NCBI RefSeq assembly: GCF_932294415.1
Contig: NC_065538.1
Location: 19,133,656-19,197,655 of the forward strand
From: Quercus robur
Taxonomy: Eukaryota > Streptophyta > Magnoliopsida > Fagales > Fagaceae
DNA length: 64,000 nucleotides
Direction: 5' to 3'
The position numbers and the translations under genes are program-made. Under the pieces are notes generated by a model. The model saw only the letters and a list, made by a program, of their open reading frames with translations. It was not told where the DNA came from and did not search any database. Positions 30,932-43,271 of the stretch are shown one piece after another (the first letter of the stretch is position 1; every line of letters begins with the position of its first letter).

Positions 30932-32419
30932 ATAGCCCCTCAAAATCCTGTTGCCCGACTTTTAGTTGGGGATGAGGATTTTGATAATGCTGGGCCCGCA
31001 TCACGACTCACTCAGATTATGTACTTTTTTATGTTTGGGCTCTTCCATTTGCATAGGAGATGAACTGGATTAAGAGGCATTACTTTAGTCTTTAGTCACG
31101 CGGTGCCCTTTGACGTTTCAGTGTTCGAGATATGCCTTCACGAGAATCATTTAATCTTATGGTTGTAGGTGGCGTTAGGAATTGAGCCGAAACCATTTGT
31201 CTGTAGCGTTCCTTGGAACTCCGCGTGAATTAAATGCCACCTCCTTGTCTTTTAAATAAATAGGACAGGAGGTCGCTCCACTTACACACAAATCCTTCAG
31301 TTTCCTACCAAACCATAATCCTTCAGCCATAATCACAGCTTCCATATCCGGTGTTATCCACCCTTAGTATAATATGTTTGAGGCGCGGGTTGGGGTGAAG
31401 GAACTCCCTCCGCCACAGAGGCGCCGGGTCCTTCTGAGACTCAAGGTAGCGTGGTCTGGGTAAGGGAGGCACAGATTCAAGAAAATACTCCTTCTTGACA
31501 AAGGGGGAAATGGTGTTTCTCCTTCTTTTAGTCAAAATCCGAAGCAGGTACTGATCGTACCAGATTCTTGGTGCATCAAAAGTAGAGTTTTCCGCCATCA
31601 GCCCCGTCTGCCTTGTCGCAGGCAAATTTTGGTGTAGGCTCCTCAACTTCCGGTTCCTGGTACCTTCTCTTCGACGGTGTGGGCCTCAAGTTGGGTTCCC
31701 TGCACCTTTTCTTCAGCTGCGCTAGCCTGAAGTTGGGCTCTCTCTGCACCTTTTCTTCAATGGTGCAGGCCCCACGTTGGGTTCTTTTGCTGCCTGAGTT
31801 ATGGGCATATAAAAGTGTTGAGGAAGAACAAAATCTTGAAGTAGCAGCCAACCTCTCCCCTGTACTACCTCCTCGGCTTTATCTTATTCTCTAGTATCTT
31901 TCTTTTCGATTATGTAATTAGCTTTAATATAAGCTGATTCCAGCTTTTCATTGTACGCTGTACTATTTCTTTGTTTTAATAAAAGGGAAATTTATTTACT
32001 TGTTTTGAATATTTTTCCTTTTTGCAACACTACTTTGTGAATGGGTGTGCTCCATGTGTGTTTTCTTCAATGATACTTAGAGCGGGAAACCTTGGAACAT
32101 AATCCAACTAATTTTAATTTACCGACATTACCAGGTATAATAACGATAATTCACAGTAAATTAAACTTAGGAAACTAACCGAGATAACAGCTGAATATTC
32201 TGTAATAAGTGCGAGGAGACCATCCGAAAATGATAAACTCTAAATAATTCATCCGAGGGGGTAACCGAGCAGTAAGGGACTTCGATTGTGTTTTTGGAAA
32301 CATATTGCTCTATATTGCATCAATCCCTTTGGTACTGAGGATCCGAGAGCAGACTTGAGAATCCATGCAGTTTAGGAATTAACCCAATTGTTAATGGAGA
32401 GTTCTCCTCGGATAGATTC

Positions 32420-34153
32420 TAAGGTCCATGTAATGTAGTTTTTCTTTTAAGTAGTTGGTTTCCCCATAGGCTTGAGTCCGAGGACCATGCAAGGCCTTGG
32501 TTCTGTCCAAAACTCGTAGTTTTCTTCTAAGTACTTGGTTTCCCCATAGGCTTGAGTCCGAGGACCATGCAAGGCCTTGGTTCTGTCCAAAACTTGTAGT
32601 TTTCTTTTAAGTAGTTGGTTCCCCAGAGGCTTGAGTCCGAGGACCATGCAAGGCCTTAGTTTTGTCCAAAACTCGTAGTTTTCTTCTAAGTACTTGGTTT
32701 CCTTATAGGCTCGAGTCCGAGGACCATGCAAGGCCTTGGTTCTGTCCAAAACTTGTAGTTTTCTTTTAAGTAGTTGGTTTCCCTAGAGGCTTGAGTCCGA
32801 GGACCATGCAAGGCCTTGGTTCTGTCCAAAACTTGTAGTTTTCTTTTAAGTAGTTGGTTTCCCCAGAGGCTTGAGTTCGAGGACCATGCAAGGCCTTGGT
32901 TCTGTCCAAAACTTATAGTTTTCTTGTAAGTAGTTGGTTTCCCCAGAGGCTTGAGTCCGAGGACCATGCAAGGCCTTGGTTCTGTCCAAAACTCGTAGTT
33001 TTCTTCTAAGTACTTGGTTTCCCCATAGGCTTGAGTTCGAGGACCATGCAAGGCCTTGGTTCTGTCCAAAACTCGTAGTTTTCTTTTAAGTAGTTGGTTT
33101 CCCCAGAGGCTTGAGTCCGAGGACCATGCAAGGCCTTGGTTCTGTCAAAAACTTTTAGTTTTCTTGTAAGTAGTTGGTTTCCCCAGAGGCTTGAGTCCGA
33201 GGACCATGCAAGGCCTTGGTTCTATCCAAAACTTGTAGTTTTCTTTTAAGTAGTTGGTTTCCCCAGAGGCTTGTGTCCGAGGACCATGCAAGGCCTTGGT
33301 TCTGTCCAAAACTTGTAGTTTTCTTTTAAGTAGTTGGCTTCCCCAGAGGCTTGAGTCCGAGGACCATGCAAGACCTTGGTTCTGTCAAAAACTTGTAGTT
33401 TTCTTGTAAGTAGTTGGTTTCCCCAGAGGCTTGAGTCCGAGGACCATGCAAGGCCTTGGTTCTGTCCAAAACTTGTAGTTTTCTTTTAAGTAGTTGGTTT
33501 CCCCAGAGGCTTGAGTCCGAGGACCATGCAAGGCCTTGGTTCTGTCCAAAACTTGTAGTTTTCTTTTAAGTAGTTGGTTTCCCCAGAGGCTTGAGTCCAA
33601 GGACCATGCAAGGCCTTGGTTCTGTCCAAAACTTGTAGTTTTCTTGTAAGTAGTTGGTTTCCCCAGAGGCTTGAGTCCGAGGACCATGCAAGGCCTTGGT
33701 TCTGTCCAAAACTTGTAGTTTTCTTTTAAGTAGTTGGTTTTCCCAGAGGCTTGAGTTCGAGGACCATGCAAGGCCTTGGTTCTGTCCAAAACTTGTAGTT
33801 TTCTTTTAAGTAGTTGGTTTCCCCAGAGGCTTGAGTCCGAGGACCATACAAGGCCTTGGTTCTGTCCAAAACTTGTAGTTTTCTTGAAAGTAGTTGGTTT
33901 CCCCAGAGGCTTGAGTCCGAGGACCATGCAAGACCTTGGTTCTGTCCAAAACTTGTAGTTTTCTTTTAAGTAGTTGGTTTCCCCAGAGGCTTGAGTCCGA
34001 GGACCATGCAAGGCCTTGGTTCTGTCCAAAACTTGTAGTTTTCTTGTAAGTAGTTGGTTTCCCCAGAGGCTTGAGTCCGAGGACCATATAAGGCCTTGGT
34101 TCTGTCCAAAACTTGTAGTTTTCTTTTAAGTAGTTGGTTTCCCCAGAGGCTTG
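32420..34153 (-). repeat. 80-bp tandem array of element A, about 21 units
   Basis: Units repeat every 80 bp (for example ccccagaggc at 33341, 33421, 33501, 33581), each with gtccgaggac and caaggccttg, two short palindromic words. In the element's orientation the array lies soon after the primer-binding site. Units near the left end are more variable (79-80 bp). The period is not a multiple of three, and the long open frames in it are by-products. Confidence 0.95.
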
Positions 34154-34387
34154 CTTATCTATTGATTTAATTTCCAAAGATTAGCCCCTTGACCCAGGTG
34201 GGGAGGGGTTAGCTTGATGTTGGAAGCCCCTAGAATTGTCTGTGCCCTTGGCACTGCCAGGCATAGCCCCTAGTGGGAACTTATATTGGAGCAACAACAA
34301 AATGTCGCTGGAAATGAAGGCATCCTCATAGACCCTTGCTCGACAAAGGCTTAACTCCACCGCCGCCTGAGCCAACGCGCAAGCCAT

Positions 34388-34406
34388 TCCCACAGATGGC
34401 GCCAAT
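34388..34406 (-). promoter_or_regulatory. Element A primer-binding site
   Basis: The minus strand reads attggcgccatctgtggga directly after the 5' LTR. This fixes the element's orientation. Confidence 0.75.
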
Positions 34407-35052
34407 TGTAGGGACACGAATTATTTAACGGCCCAAGAGTAACGTTGGGCTCGTATGCAATGGGCCCCAACAATATGATTTGTAGAGAGTGAGCTTGAAT
34501 GGCATGACCTTGGGCACAGGTGGACGGTTTGATCGTGACGTCCATGGAAATTCTTGTACGGGCGAGCCTGGCTTGACCAGCTAAGCCCTCCATTGGAACG
34601 GGCTGTAGGACTTTTGTCCTCGGACGCTATCCAAAGATCCTTGTGTTCTTCCCTTTCTCCCATTTTTCCGGGGGGAGAGAGTCCTCCCCTCTCTTCTAGG
34701 GATATCTTTCTTTTATACTAATGTTTGTTTTCCTGTTTAGAGTCCACGTGTAAGTTTCACCTTTCTGGGGTGAAAACCTGTCCTGTCAACCCATACCCAG
34801 TATGGTTTGGGGTCGTTGGGAAAGTTAAAGGGTATGGTTTAAAGTATAAACTTGTCAGAGACAGGGTTTGGTATTATGGCGTTGGTAGCTTTTCCCATAC
34901 CCTGCCCCTAAACTCCGTTTTCCCCTCTCTTCAGGCATTTCGTGAGGTGCCGAGCAAGAGGTCGTCCTCGGCAATGGCTCTCCTCGGCTTGGGCCCTAGG
35001 CCCTGGGCCCCCATGTAGAGTGGGATTGGGCCGCAAATTTACTAGCCCCACA
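34407..35052 (-). repeat. Element A 5' LTR (right end)
   Basis: 646 bp. On the minus strand it starts tgtggggctag and ends tgtccctaca. TATAAAAG box at 34717-34710. Partner copy at 30286-30931. Confidence 0.85.
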
Positions 35053-35339
35053 CATACTATAGTATTTTTTTAGTTAGAGTAATATAATGAATTTGTTTTT
35101 AATTATGTGTTGAGAACTTGAGACTATTAGATACTTTTATGGTTAAGGGAAGTATTATTGTATTTGCTTTATCTAGTACATTTTATAATTATACTAGAAC
35201 TAGCATATTGATTTTTTTTTTTCACAAAAATAATTTTATTTGTTAATGTTAACGTGCCCATAAAAAAAAAAAAAAAAACTAGTGTATAACGTGGACCCTA
35301 TACAAGAGTATACAGGTAATATATATATATATATATATA

Positions 35340-36098
35340 TGTAAGGACACAAAATCTTTAACGGCCCAACATCGATGTTGGGCTCGCACACGGAAAGTCC
35401 CTCACAATAATATTTGTAGAGAGTGGGCTTGAAAGGCCAGCGTTGGATCACAGGGTGACATTTCGGGCCGGACTATAGGTGAACCAATATGAGAAAGAGC
35501 TTTGGGCTGGATATTCAGGCCCTTCAATCTTGTATCTAGGAGGATTTGGCTCCTCGGATCATGTCCGAGGAACGATGGTGCTGTCCCCGGTTACCCGTCG
35601 GAGGGATTTTATGTGATGTCCTGCGTATATTATCTAGGCATTCTCTTTCATCAAGTCTTTCTCCAGAAGCTAGATGGGAGCCTCCCTCTTTTGGTCACAT
35701 AACATTCTCTTTTATACTAGCCTACGTTCGTTGTCCTTCGTCCACGTGTAGGGTCGATCTCTCCTGGACAGATATCTGTCCCATCAGTCTAATCCCAAAA
35801 ATTGCTGGAGATGATCCATAAAGCCTAAGATCCCGGCTCTGTTAGGGGCAGTGTCATGTCAGGGAAGGGTATTAAAGACAACTTCCCCAGGATATTTTCT
35901 GATCTTTCCAGCTTACTCATATTCCATTTCTATCCATGAGGTTTTGGACCTGCCGAGGACGAAACCGTCCTCGGCTATGTCTTCGGGTTACTTTTTATGT
36001 CTCCTGGTTTCGAGCTTGGGCCCTGGCCTCCTTCAGTTTAAGACCGGTGGGCTTCCCATTTATGTGTGGGCCGGACCCATAAACTATTGGACCCCACA
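35340..36098 (-). repeat. Element B 3' LTR (left end)
   Basis: 759 bp, gapless match to the right LTR with about five substitutions. Confidence 0.85.
35952..35975. other. Perfect LTR hairpin of element B
   Basis: gccgaggacg and cgtcctcggc form a 10-bp stem around a 4-base loop. The same hairpin is in the other LTR at 40743-40766, and a shorter one (tgccgag...ctcggca) is in element A LTRs. The stem word cgaggac also recurs in every tandem unit. Confidence 0.8.
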
Positions 36099-36499
36099 TT
36101 AGCCCCTCAAAATCCTGCTGTCCAACATCATGGTAGGACAGGTGGATTTTGATGATGTCAAGCCCTTATTGCCGTTCACTTTCTTCGGATCTTGATCAAC
36201 ACTGGCGACTCTTCCCCTCCCCAAGGAATGCACCGGTCTACGAGCCGTTTTTCCTGGATTTGCGCACGTTGCCGTTATGCCGCGTGGTTATTTGCAGCGT
36301 GTCTTTAATGTCTTCCCATTTACAAGGCCTCCTTAGGTTGGCGATCATTAGGTTGTTCTGCCATCTCCATGATACGCGAGCCTTAACCTTTTCCAGTATT
36401 TAAGCCGAGAAATTTCTTCATTCGGGCAGTTGATTTCCCAAGCAGCCTGAGTCCGAGGACTTTGCAAAACCTGGGTTTTGTTCAGGACTTATGCGTTTT

Positions 36500-36985
36500 A
36501 TTTTATGTACTTGATTTTTCCCTTTAGGCTTGAGTCCGAGACTTGTGTCTTTATCGGTACTTGGTTTTCCCTTTTAGCTTGAGTCCGAGGACCATGCAAG
36601 CCTTAGGTTCTGTCCGAGACCAATGTCTGCATCAGTACTTGGTCCTCCCTTTTAGCTTGAGTCTGAGACTTGTGTCTTTATCGGTACTTGGTTTTCCCTT
36701 TTAGCTTGAGTCCGAGGACCATGCAAGCCTTAGGTTCTGTCCGAGACCAATGTCTGCATCAGTACTTGGTTTTCCCTTTTAGCTTGAGTCCGAGGACCAT
36801 GCAAGCCTTAGGTTCTGTCCAAGACCAATGTCTGCATCGGTACTTGGTTTTCCCTTTTAGCTTGAGTCCGAGGATCATGCAAGCCTTAGGTTCTGTCCAA
36901 GACCAATGTCTGCATTAGTACTTGGTTTTCCCTTTTAGCTTGAGTCCGAGGACCATGCAAGCCTTAGGTTCTGTCCGAGACTTTG
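36500..36985 (-). repeat. 78-bp tandem array of element B, about 6 units
   Basis: agcttgagtccgagg recurs at 36576, 36654, 36703 (shortened unit), 36781, 36859 and 36937, mostly 78 bp apart. It is related to the other arrays by the gtccgaggaccatgcaa core. Confidence 0.9.
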
Positions 36986-38221
36986 AGTTCAGATTTTCCC
37001 TTTCATTGAGCATTTCCCGAGGTGCCAAACAGGGTGTCCCTGGGCCTTCACGCAAAGCGGGCCTGAGTCGCGAATTCAATGAACCCGCGGATTAAGAGAT
37101 ATTTCTGCAACCTCTGGCCATGCAGTACTTCTCTGACGCCCCAAAGATCGAGGCGCGCCTTTACGAGGCTCCTTGAGTCTCTTGGCTGCAGTTGACGTTG
37201 GAAGTTGAGCCAAGACCACTTTGTCTGTAGTGCTCCTTGGGACGCCGCGTGAGTTGACTGCCACTATCTTGTCTTTTCAAATAAATAGGAGGGAGAGAGG
37301 GTTGCTTTATATATACACCCATCCTTTTAGTTTTCTCTCACATCACGCTTCCCATACCCGGAGTTCTCCTTTCTTGGCATAACATGTTGAAAGCGAGGGT
37401 TGGGAAGAAAGAACTTCCTTCGCCGCAGAAGCGCCGTGTCTTCATGAGGCTTATAACAGTAAAGTATGGGCACAGGAAGCACAAGTTCAGGAGAGTACTC
37501 CATCTCCACCGAGGGGGAAAGGAATCTTCCCCTCTTTTAGTCAAAATCCGAAGCAGGTTCTGTCCATGCCAGAGTTTTGGTGTGGCAGAAGAAAGATTTT
37601 CCTCCATCAGCGTCTCTGCTTTGCGGCAGGCGTATGTTTAGAGAAAGCCCCACCACCTCCAACTCCCTGCACCTTTTCTTCAACGGTGTCAGGTTCAAGT
37701 TGGGTCTCTTTGGCTGCCTGAGTTATGGGCAGGTAAGGGTGCGGGGGAAGAATAAGGTCTCGGAGCTGTAGCCAACCTTTCCTCCGACATACCTCCTCGG
37801 CTTTCTCCAGCTTTCTTGTATTTTTCTTTTTCTTGCTTATGTAGTAAGCTTTGACGTAGGCTGACTCCAGCTTTTCGTTTGTACACTGTACTATTTCTTC
37901 ATCGTAATAAAAATGGAAATTGATTTACATGTTTTAAGCGTTGATCTGATGGGCAACACAATTTTGTGAACGAATGTGCTCTATGTATGTGTTGCTCTGA
38001 GAATATTTGTGATGAAGCTACTTTGAAGCATAATCTAATCAACTCTCATCTGTCAGCACTATCAGGCATTATATCGATAACTTGTAATAAATCAAACTTA
38101 AGAAACTAACCGGGATATCAGTTGGATATTCTGTGATAAGCGCGCGAATATCGTCCAAGGCTGATGATTTATAAATATACCATCCGAGCAATCGACTGGG
38201 AGTTAGGGAACTCCGATGGCG

Positions 38222-39898
38222 CTTTTGTGTACTTGGTTTCCCCATAGGCTTGAGTCCGAGCACCATGCAATGCCTTGGTTCTGTCCAAAACTTGTATGCT
38301 TCTTTTTAAGTAGTTGGTTTCCCCAGAGGCTTGGGTCCGAGAACCATGCAAGGCCTTGGTTCTGTCCAAAACTTGTATGCTTCTTTTTAAGTAGTTGGTT
38401 TCCCCAGAGGCTTGAGTCCGAGGACCATGCAAGGCCTTGGTTCTGTCCAAAACTTGTTTGTATTTGGTTTCCCCACAGGCTTGGGTCCGAGGACCATGCA
38501 AGGCCTTGGTTCTGTCCAAAACTTGTATGGTATTTGGTTTCCCCACAGGCTTGGGTCCGAGGACCATGCAAGGCCTTGGTTCTGTCCAAAACTTGTATGC
38601 TTCTTTTTAAGTAGTTGGTTTCCCCAGAGGCTTGGGTCCGAGGACCATGCATGGCCTTGGTTCTGTCCAAAACTTGTATGATTCCTTTCAAGTAGTTGGT
38701 TTCCCCAGAGGCTTGGGTCCGGGGACCATGCAAGGCCTTGGTTCTGTCCAAAACTTGTTTGTATTTGGTTTCCCCACAGGCTTGGGTCCGAGGACCATGC
38801 AAGGCCTTGGTTCTGTCCAAAACTTGTATGGTATTTGGTTTCCCCACAGGCTTGGGTCCGAGGACCATGCAAGGCCTTGGTTCTGTCCAAAACTTGTATG
38901 CTTCTTTTTAAGTAGTTGGTTTCCTCAGAGGCTTGGGTCCGGGGACCATGCAAGGCCTTGGTTCTGTCCAAAACTTGTATGATTCCTTTTAAGTAGTTGG
39001 TTTCCCCAGAGGCTTGGGTCCGAGGACCATGCAAGGCCTTGGTTCTGTCCAAAACTTGTATGGTATTTGGTTTCCCCACAGGCTTGGGTCCGAGGACCAT
39101 GCAAGGCCTTGGTTCTGTCCAAAACTTGTATGCTTCTTTTTAAGTAGTTGGTTTCCCCAGAGGCTTGGGTCCGGGGACCATGCAAGGCCTTGGTTCTGTC
39201 CAAAACTTGTATGCTTCTTTTTAAGTAGTTGGTTTCCCCAGAGGCTTGAGTCCGAGGACCATGCAAGGCCTTGGTTCTGTCCAAAACTTGTATGCTTCTT
39301 TTTAAGTAGTTGGTTTCCCCAGAGGCTTGAGTCCGAGGACCATGCAAGGCCTTGGTTCTGTCCAAAACTTGTATGATTCCTTTTAAGTAGTTGGTTTCCC
39401 TAGAGGCTTGGGTCCGAGGACCATGCAAGGCCTTGGTTCTGTCCAAAACTTGTATGCTTCTTTTTAAGTAGTTGGTTTCCCCAGAGGCTTGGGTCCGGGG
39501 ACCATGCAAGGCCTTGGTTCTGTCCAAAACTTGTATGCTTCTTTTTAAGTAGTTGGTTTCCCTAGAGGCTTGGGTCCGGGGACCATGCAAGGCCTTGGTT
39601 CTGTCCAAAACTTGTATGGTATTTGGTTTCCCCACAGGCTTGGGTCCAAAACTTGTATGATTCCTTTTAAGTAGTTGGTTTCCCCAGAGGCTTGGGTCCG
39701 GGGACCATGCAAGGCCTTGGTTCTGTCCAAAACTTGTATGATTCCTTTTAAGTAGTTGGTTTCCCCAGAGGCTTGGGTCCGGGGACCATGCAAGGCCTTG
39801 GTTCTGTCCAAAACTTGTATGATTCCTTTTAAGTAGTTGGTTTCCCCAGAGGCTTGGGTCCGGGGACCATGCAAGGCCTTGGTTCTGTCCAAAACTTG
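38222..39898 (-). repeat. Tandem array of element B with four unit types, about 22 units
   Basis: Units share the core gtccgaggaccatgcaagg and differ in a spacer: two long types of about 81 bp (tatgcttc, tatgattcc) and two short types (68 bp tttgtattt; 70 bp tatggtattt). A higher-order block short-short-long-long occurs twice near the left side. The right end holds three identical-looking long units. Confidence 0.95.
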
Positions 39899-40130
39899 TT
39901 GGAGATCAGCCCCTAGACCATGGCGGGGGGATTTGGCCTGAAGCCGGAAGCCCCTAGAGCTGCCCGCACTGCTGACACTGCAGGGCGTAGCCCCTAGCAA
40001 AATTTCGGGTCGGAGCAACGACTGCATGTCGCCGGAGATGGAGGGAATCCCACAAACCTCAGCTGGCCAGAGAGTTGACTCAAACACCTCCTGCGCCAAC
40101 GCGCAAGCCTTTCCCACAGACGGCGCCAAT

Positions 40131-40889
40131 TGTAAGGACACAAAATCTTTAACGGCCCAACATCGATGTTGGGCTCGCACACGGAAAGTCCCTCACAATA
40201 ATATTTGTAGAAAGTGGGCTTGAAAGGCCAGCGTTGGATCACAGGGTGACATTTCGGGCCGGACTATAGGTGAACCAATATGAGAAAGAGCTTTGGGCTG
40301 GATATTCAGGCCCTTCAATCTTGTATCTAGGAGGATTTGGCTCATCGGATCATGTCCGAGGAACGATGGTGCTGTCCCCGGTTACCCGTCGGAGGGATTT
40401 TATGTGATGTCCTGCGTATATTATCTAGGCATTCTCTTTCATCAAGTCTTTCTCCAGAAGCTAGATGGGAGCCTCCCTCTTTTGGTCACATAACATTCTC
40501 TTTTATACTAGCCTACGTTCGTTGTCCTTCGTCCACGTGTAGGGTCGATCTCTCCTGGACAGATATCTGTCCCATCAGTCTAATCCCAAAAATTGCTGGA
40601 GATGATCCATAAAGCCTAAGATCCCGGCTCTGTTAGGGGCAGTGTCATGTCAGGGAAGGGTATTAAAGACAACTTCCCCAGGATATTTTCTGATCTTTCC
40701 AGCTTACTCATATTCCATTTCTATCCATGAGGTTTTGGACCTGCCGAGGACGAAACCGTCCTCGGCTATGTCTTCGGGCTACTTTTTATGTCTCCTAGTT
40801 TCGAGCTTGGGCCCTGGCCTCCTTCAGTTTAAGACCGGTGGGCTTCCCATTTACGTGTGGGCCGGACCCATAAACTATTGGACCCCACA
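40131..40889 (-). repeat. Element B 5' LTR (right end)
   Basis: 759 bp; minus strand begins tgtggggtccaatag. TATAAAAG at 40507-40500 and a 10-bp perfect hairpin at 40743-40766. Confidence 0.85.
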
Positions 40890-40894
40890 ATATA

Positions 40895-42597
40895 TATTTA
40901 TTTATTTATTGTGTAAAGAATCAAAGAAATTACCCAAAAAAAGAAGAAGGTGAAACATGCAGTTTAGTGAGGGTTGATGTTTAAAACACTAATTGAGTTG
41001 GAGACATCGTAGTTGGAGACACCATCAAACACTAATTGAGTTTCACTCTTCACCTTACACTTTTATTAACCCCTTCATTATTACCATTGGGATAGCAGAC
41101 ATGCAGTTTAATCGAGTTTTGGATTAAATCATAAACGGGTCAAATGTTTATCTATAAGAAAATGTTAAGAGTTATTACAAATTTACTACAAAAAAAATTT
41201 ATAAATTAATATCGAAATAATATCATAGGTGTCACTTAAAAAATATAATAAACGAAAGTTTGAGTCCCTTTTATGTGATCTGTGACATGTTTTTTTGTAA
41301 GGTCTATGTAACAAAATTTGCAATATCCCAAACTTAACAAGCCTCAAAATTCATTTTCCCACCCTTTGAAGATTCACTCTATGCATATTTTATGCACGTG
41401 ATTTGAAAGAGCGATTAAAAGTACTACAAGTAAGTGACATAGTAATTATATATAGAATGCTATAGGAGTATAATAAATGTGTACACCCTCCTTTTGCATT
41501 AAATTGAGGTTAGTAAATTTAATTCATAACGTGGATTATTGTTTTTTTTTTTTTTTTTTACAAGATAAAAATTATAATCTAACTTAATCTAAGTGTATAT
41601 GTGTGTGTATGTGTGCGTGAAGCTTCCTTTTGAATACTTGAACTTCGGCCCTTACCTCCACACCCCACAAATACTTATACTTGTGAAATGACCATCACAC
41701 AAAGGGCGTGCGTTAGTCATTTATTACAGATTCTTCTATAATTTTCTTGAGCAACACATGACATGCACTACTAAGGGGGCATGAATTAGAACAAATCAGA
41801 ATGCAAGGCATCTGCCCACGTAGAAGGCACATGGCATCTCATTGTGTATTTGTGTTGAAGGAGAAAGGAATAAAGTTTCTCTTTTTTTTTGAATTTTGAA
41901 AACCTAACTATTAAATTTTTTGTTCTTTATGTTCTTAATATGAATATAAAATTCTGTTCAAATCAGATGATATTATCTATTCGATCAATAAACCTATTTT
42001 TTACATACAATTTTAGACTACAAAAATTTGAAATTTTAACATTTGTTTGATAATATAACAATATATAGATCTTTAATCTTCTTAAAATTTTACAAGCACA
42101 AAGGATATAATAAGAACAGTAAATCCAACAATTAGATTTTCAAAATTTACACTCAATATAAAAATATATGAATGATTTAAAGGGTAAGTTTGGAAAGGAG
42201 GTTTGTTTCGGAGAAAGACACCAACATAGTGCCCAGTCATTATTTTTCAGCTGCTGGTTTCGGCGTTAATTTGAGGATAACTCACCATTTCAATATGTGT
42301 TGAAGTTGTAGCCATGTAGAGGAACAAAAAGCCCGTCTAGAAGGATTGGGACTTAATTAATCCGACCTTGTCAATATGCAAAAGTTCTATGCCCAGAATT
42401 CAAACCTTTAGGGTCGTCCCCACGTGCTAAAAGAAAGTGTACCATGGGGGCCTGCCAAGGAGAATTTTCTAGGTATTGCGCAAAATATATATAAGAATTT
42501 TAACCATCTCAAGAGTACCTCATCTTTATCCCATCTTACAAAGTTTCAGTTTCTCTTCCCAGCTTTTTGAACAATTAGAAAGTGGAAAAGTTATTTC
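40895..42597. other. Spacer upstream of ANK5
   Basis: AT-rich, with a second copy of the retroposon-like repeat at 41551-41717. No gene recognised. Confidence 0.5.
41551..41717. repeat. Dispersed retroposon-like repeat, copy 2
   Basis: Matches 1122-1275 (caagataaaaattata, cttaatctaagtgtatatg, acttatacttgtg), again preceded by poly-T. An extra gtgtgtatgtgtg expansion is present. Confidence 0.5.
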
Positions 42598-42657
42598 ATC
42601 CACTAGATTTCTTGTAATTAAACACTGGTTGTGGAACATAATTTTGAAGCTGCTCCC

Positions 42658-42831
42658 TGTTAATGTATATTATATTATATTATGGGCTTTAGGCCCAATT
42701 ACCTTTCTTGTATAGCACACTTGTACTTGTACTACACTTTACTTGTACCGCACACTTACGCCTCCTATATAAGGCTCTGATGTATATTCTCTCATTATGA
42801 AATACAATACAATCTTCCAGTATTTCTAACA
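42658..42831 (+). repeat. Copia-1 5' LTR
   Basis: 174 bp, with TATATAAG at 42766-42773. Identical to 47660-47833. Confidence 0.95.
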
Positions 42832-42844
42832 TGGTATCAGAGCC
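42832..42844 (+). promoter_or_regulatory. Copia-1 primer-binding site
   Basis: tggtatcagagcc directly follows the 5' LTR, the usual initiator tRNA-Met complement of plant Copia elements. Confidence 0.85.
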
Positions 42845-43271
42845 ACTGCTCTGACCTTTTCTTAGCAGTCTTGTCTTCATTAGTGTGGCTTTCTTTTTAA
42901 CAACGCTTCCGCCATCACACTGCTGCCGCAGCCTCTCGCCGTTGAACTTCCGACGTCATCCAGCCGTCGTCCTTGGGTTCCGGACCTGCAGCCGCCGTCA
43001 TTAAGGAGTTTCACACTGCACAGACCACTGCTCCGCTGCAATTATTGCTCCGATTACGATTTTGAAGGTACCACTGAGATCGTCCAGCGCCGATCTACAC
43101 ACTCGTGGAAGCCTCGTCGCCATCGGAGACTGCATGCGCCCCCACGCGCCGTTCAAAGTTGCTGTTCCGCCGATCACGCGCCACACGCGTCACCACGCGC
43201 CACAGCTTCTTTTCACGCGCCGTCACGCGCCTCCACGAGCCTCCACGCACCGTCACGCGCCTCAACAGCCT

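Larger units (their letters stand above)
30286..35052 (-). mobile_element. LTR element A: non-autonomous Gypsy-type retrotransposon (4767 bp)
   Basis: Terminal repeats of 646 bp each (30286-30931 and 34407-35052) differ at about 11 positions by eye (about 1.7%). The target duplication catac is at 30281-30285 and 35053-35057. Orientation is minus: next to the right LTR the minus strand reads attggcgccatctgtgggaa, the common plant Gypsy primer-binding site, and next to the left LTR gattttgaggggct serves as polypurine tract. The LTR has a minus-strand TATAAAAG. The 3475-bp interior has no gag, protease, integrase or reverse transcriptase, only an 80-bp tandem array and a region shared with element B. 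It must depend on a partner element. Confidence 0.85.
35340..40889 (-). mobile_element. LTR element B: younger non-autonomous Gypsy-type retrotransposon (5550 bp)
   Basis: Terminal repeats of 759 bp (35340-36098, 40131-40889) differ at about 5 positions by eye (0.7%). Target duplication atata at 35335-35339 and 40890-40894, within an AT microsatellite on the left. The minus-strand primer site attggcgccgtctgtggga is at 40112-40130. The interior (4032 bp) has two tandem arrays (78-bp units; 68-81-bp units) and a stretch at about 37060-37900 homologous to element A (31090-31920). An 85-codon plus-strand frame (37384-37641) matches no known protein and is antisense to the element. No gag-pol. Same family as A, lower divergence, so inserted later. 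Confidence 0.85.

Noticed and set aside
32447..34177. Long open frames on both strands (up to 214 codons, for example 33385-34029 minus)
   Set aside because: They are products of an 80-bp tandem repeat with few stops. The frame changes every unit, and the peptide is just the repeat read in rotation.
36100..38200. Small open frames in the interior of element B, possible gag
   Set aside because: No capsid or zinc-knuckle motif; the best one (37384-37641) runs antisense to the element.
32420..39898. CRISPR-like array (repeat-spacer pattern)
   Set aside because: Spacers are themselves repeated and the units sit in LTR elements of a plant genome.
38169..40180. Open frames of 211-237 codons in the element B array, both strands
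   Set aside because: Same reason: tandem-repeat artefacts with no domain; both strands are equally open.
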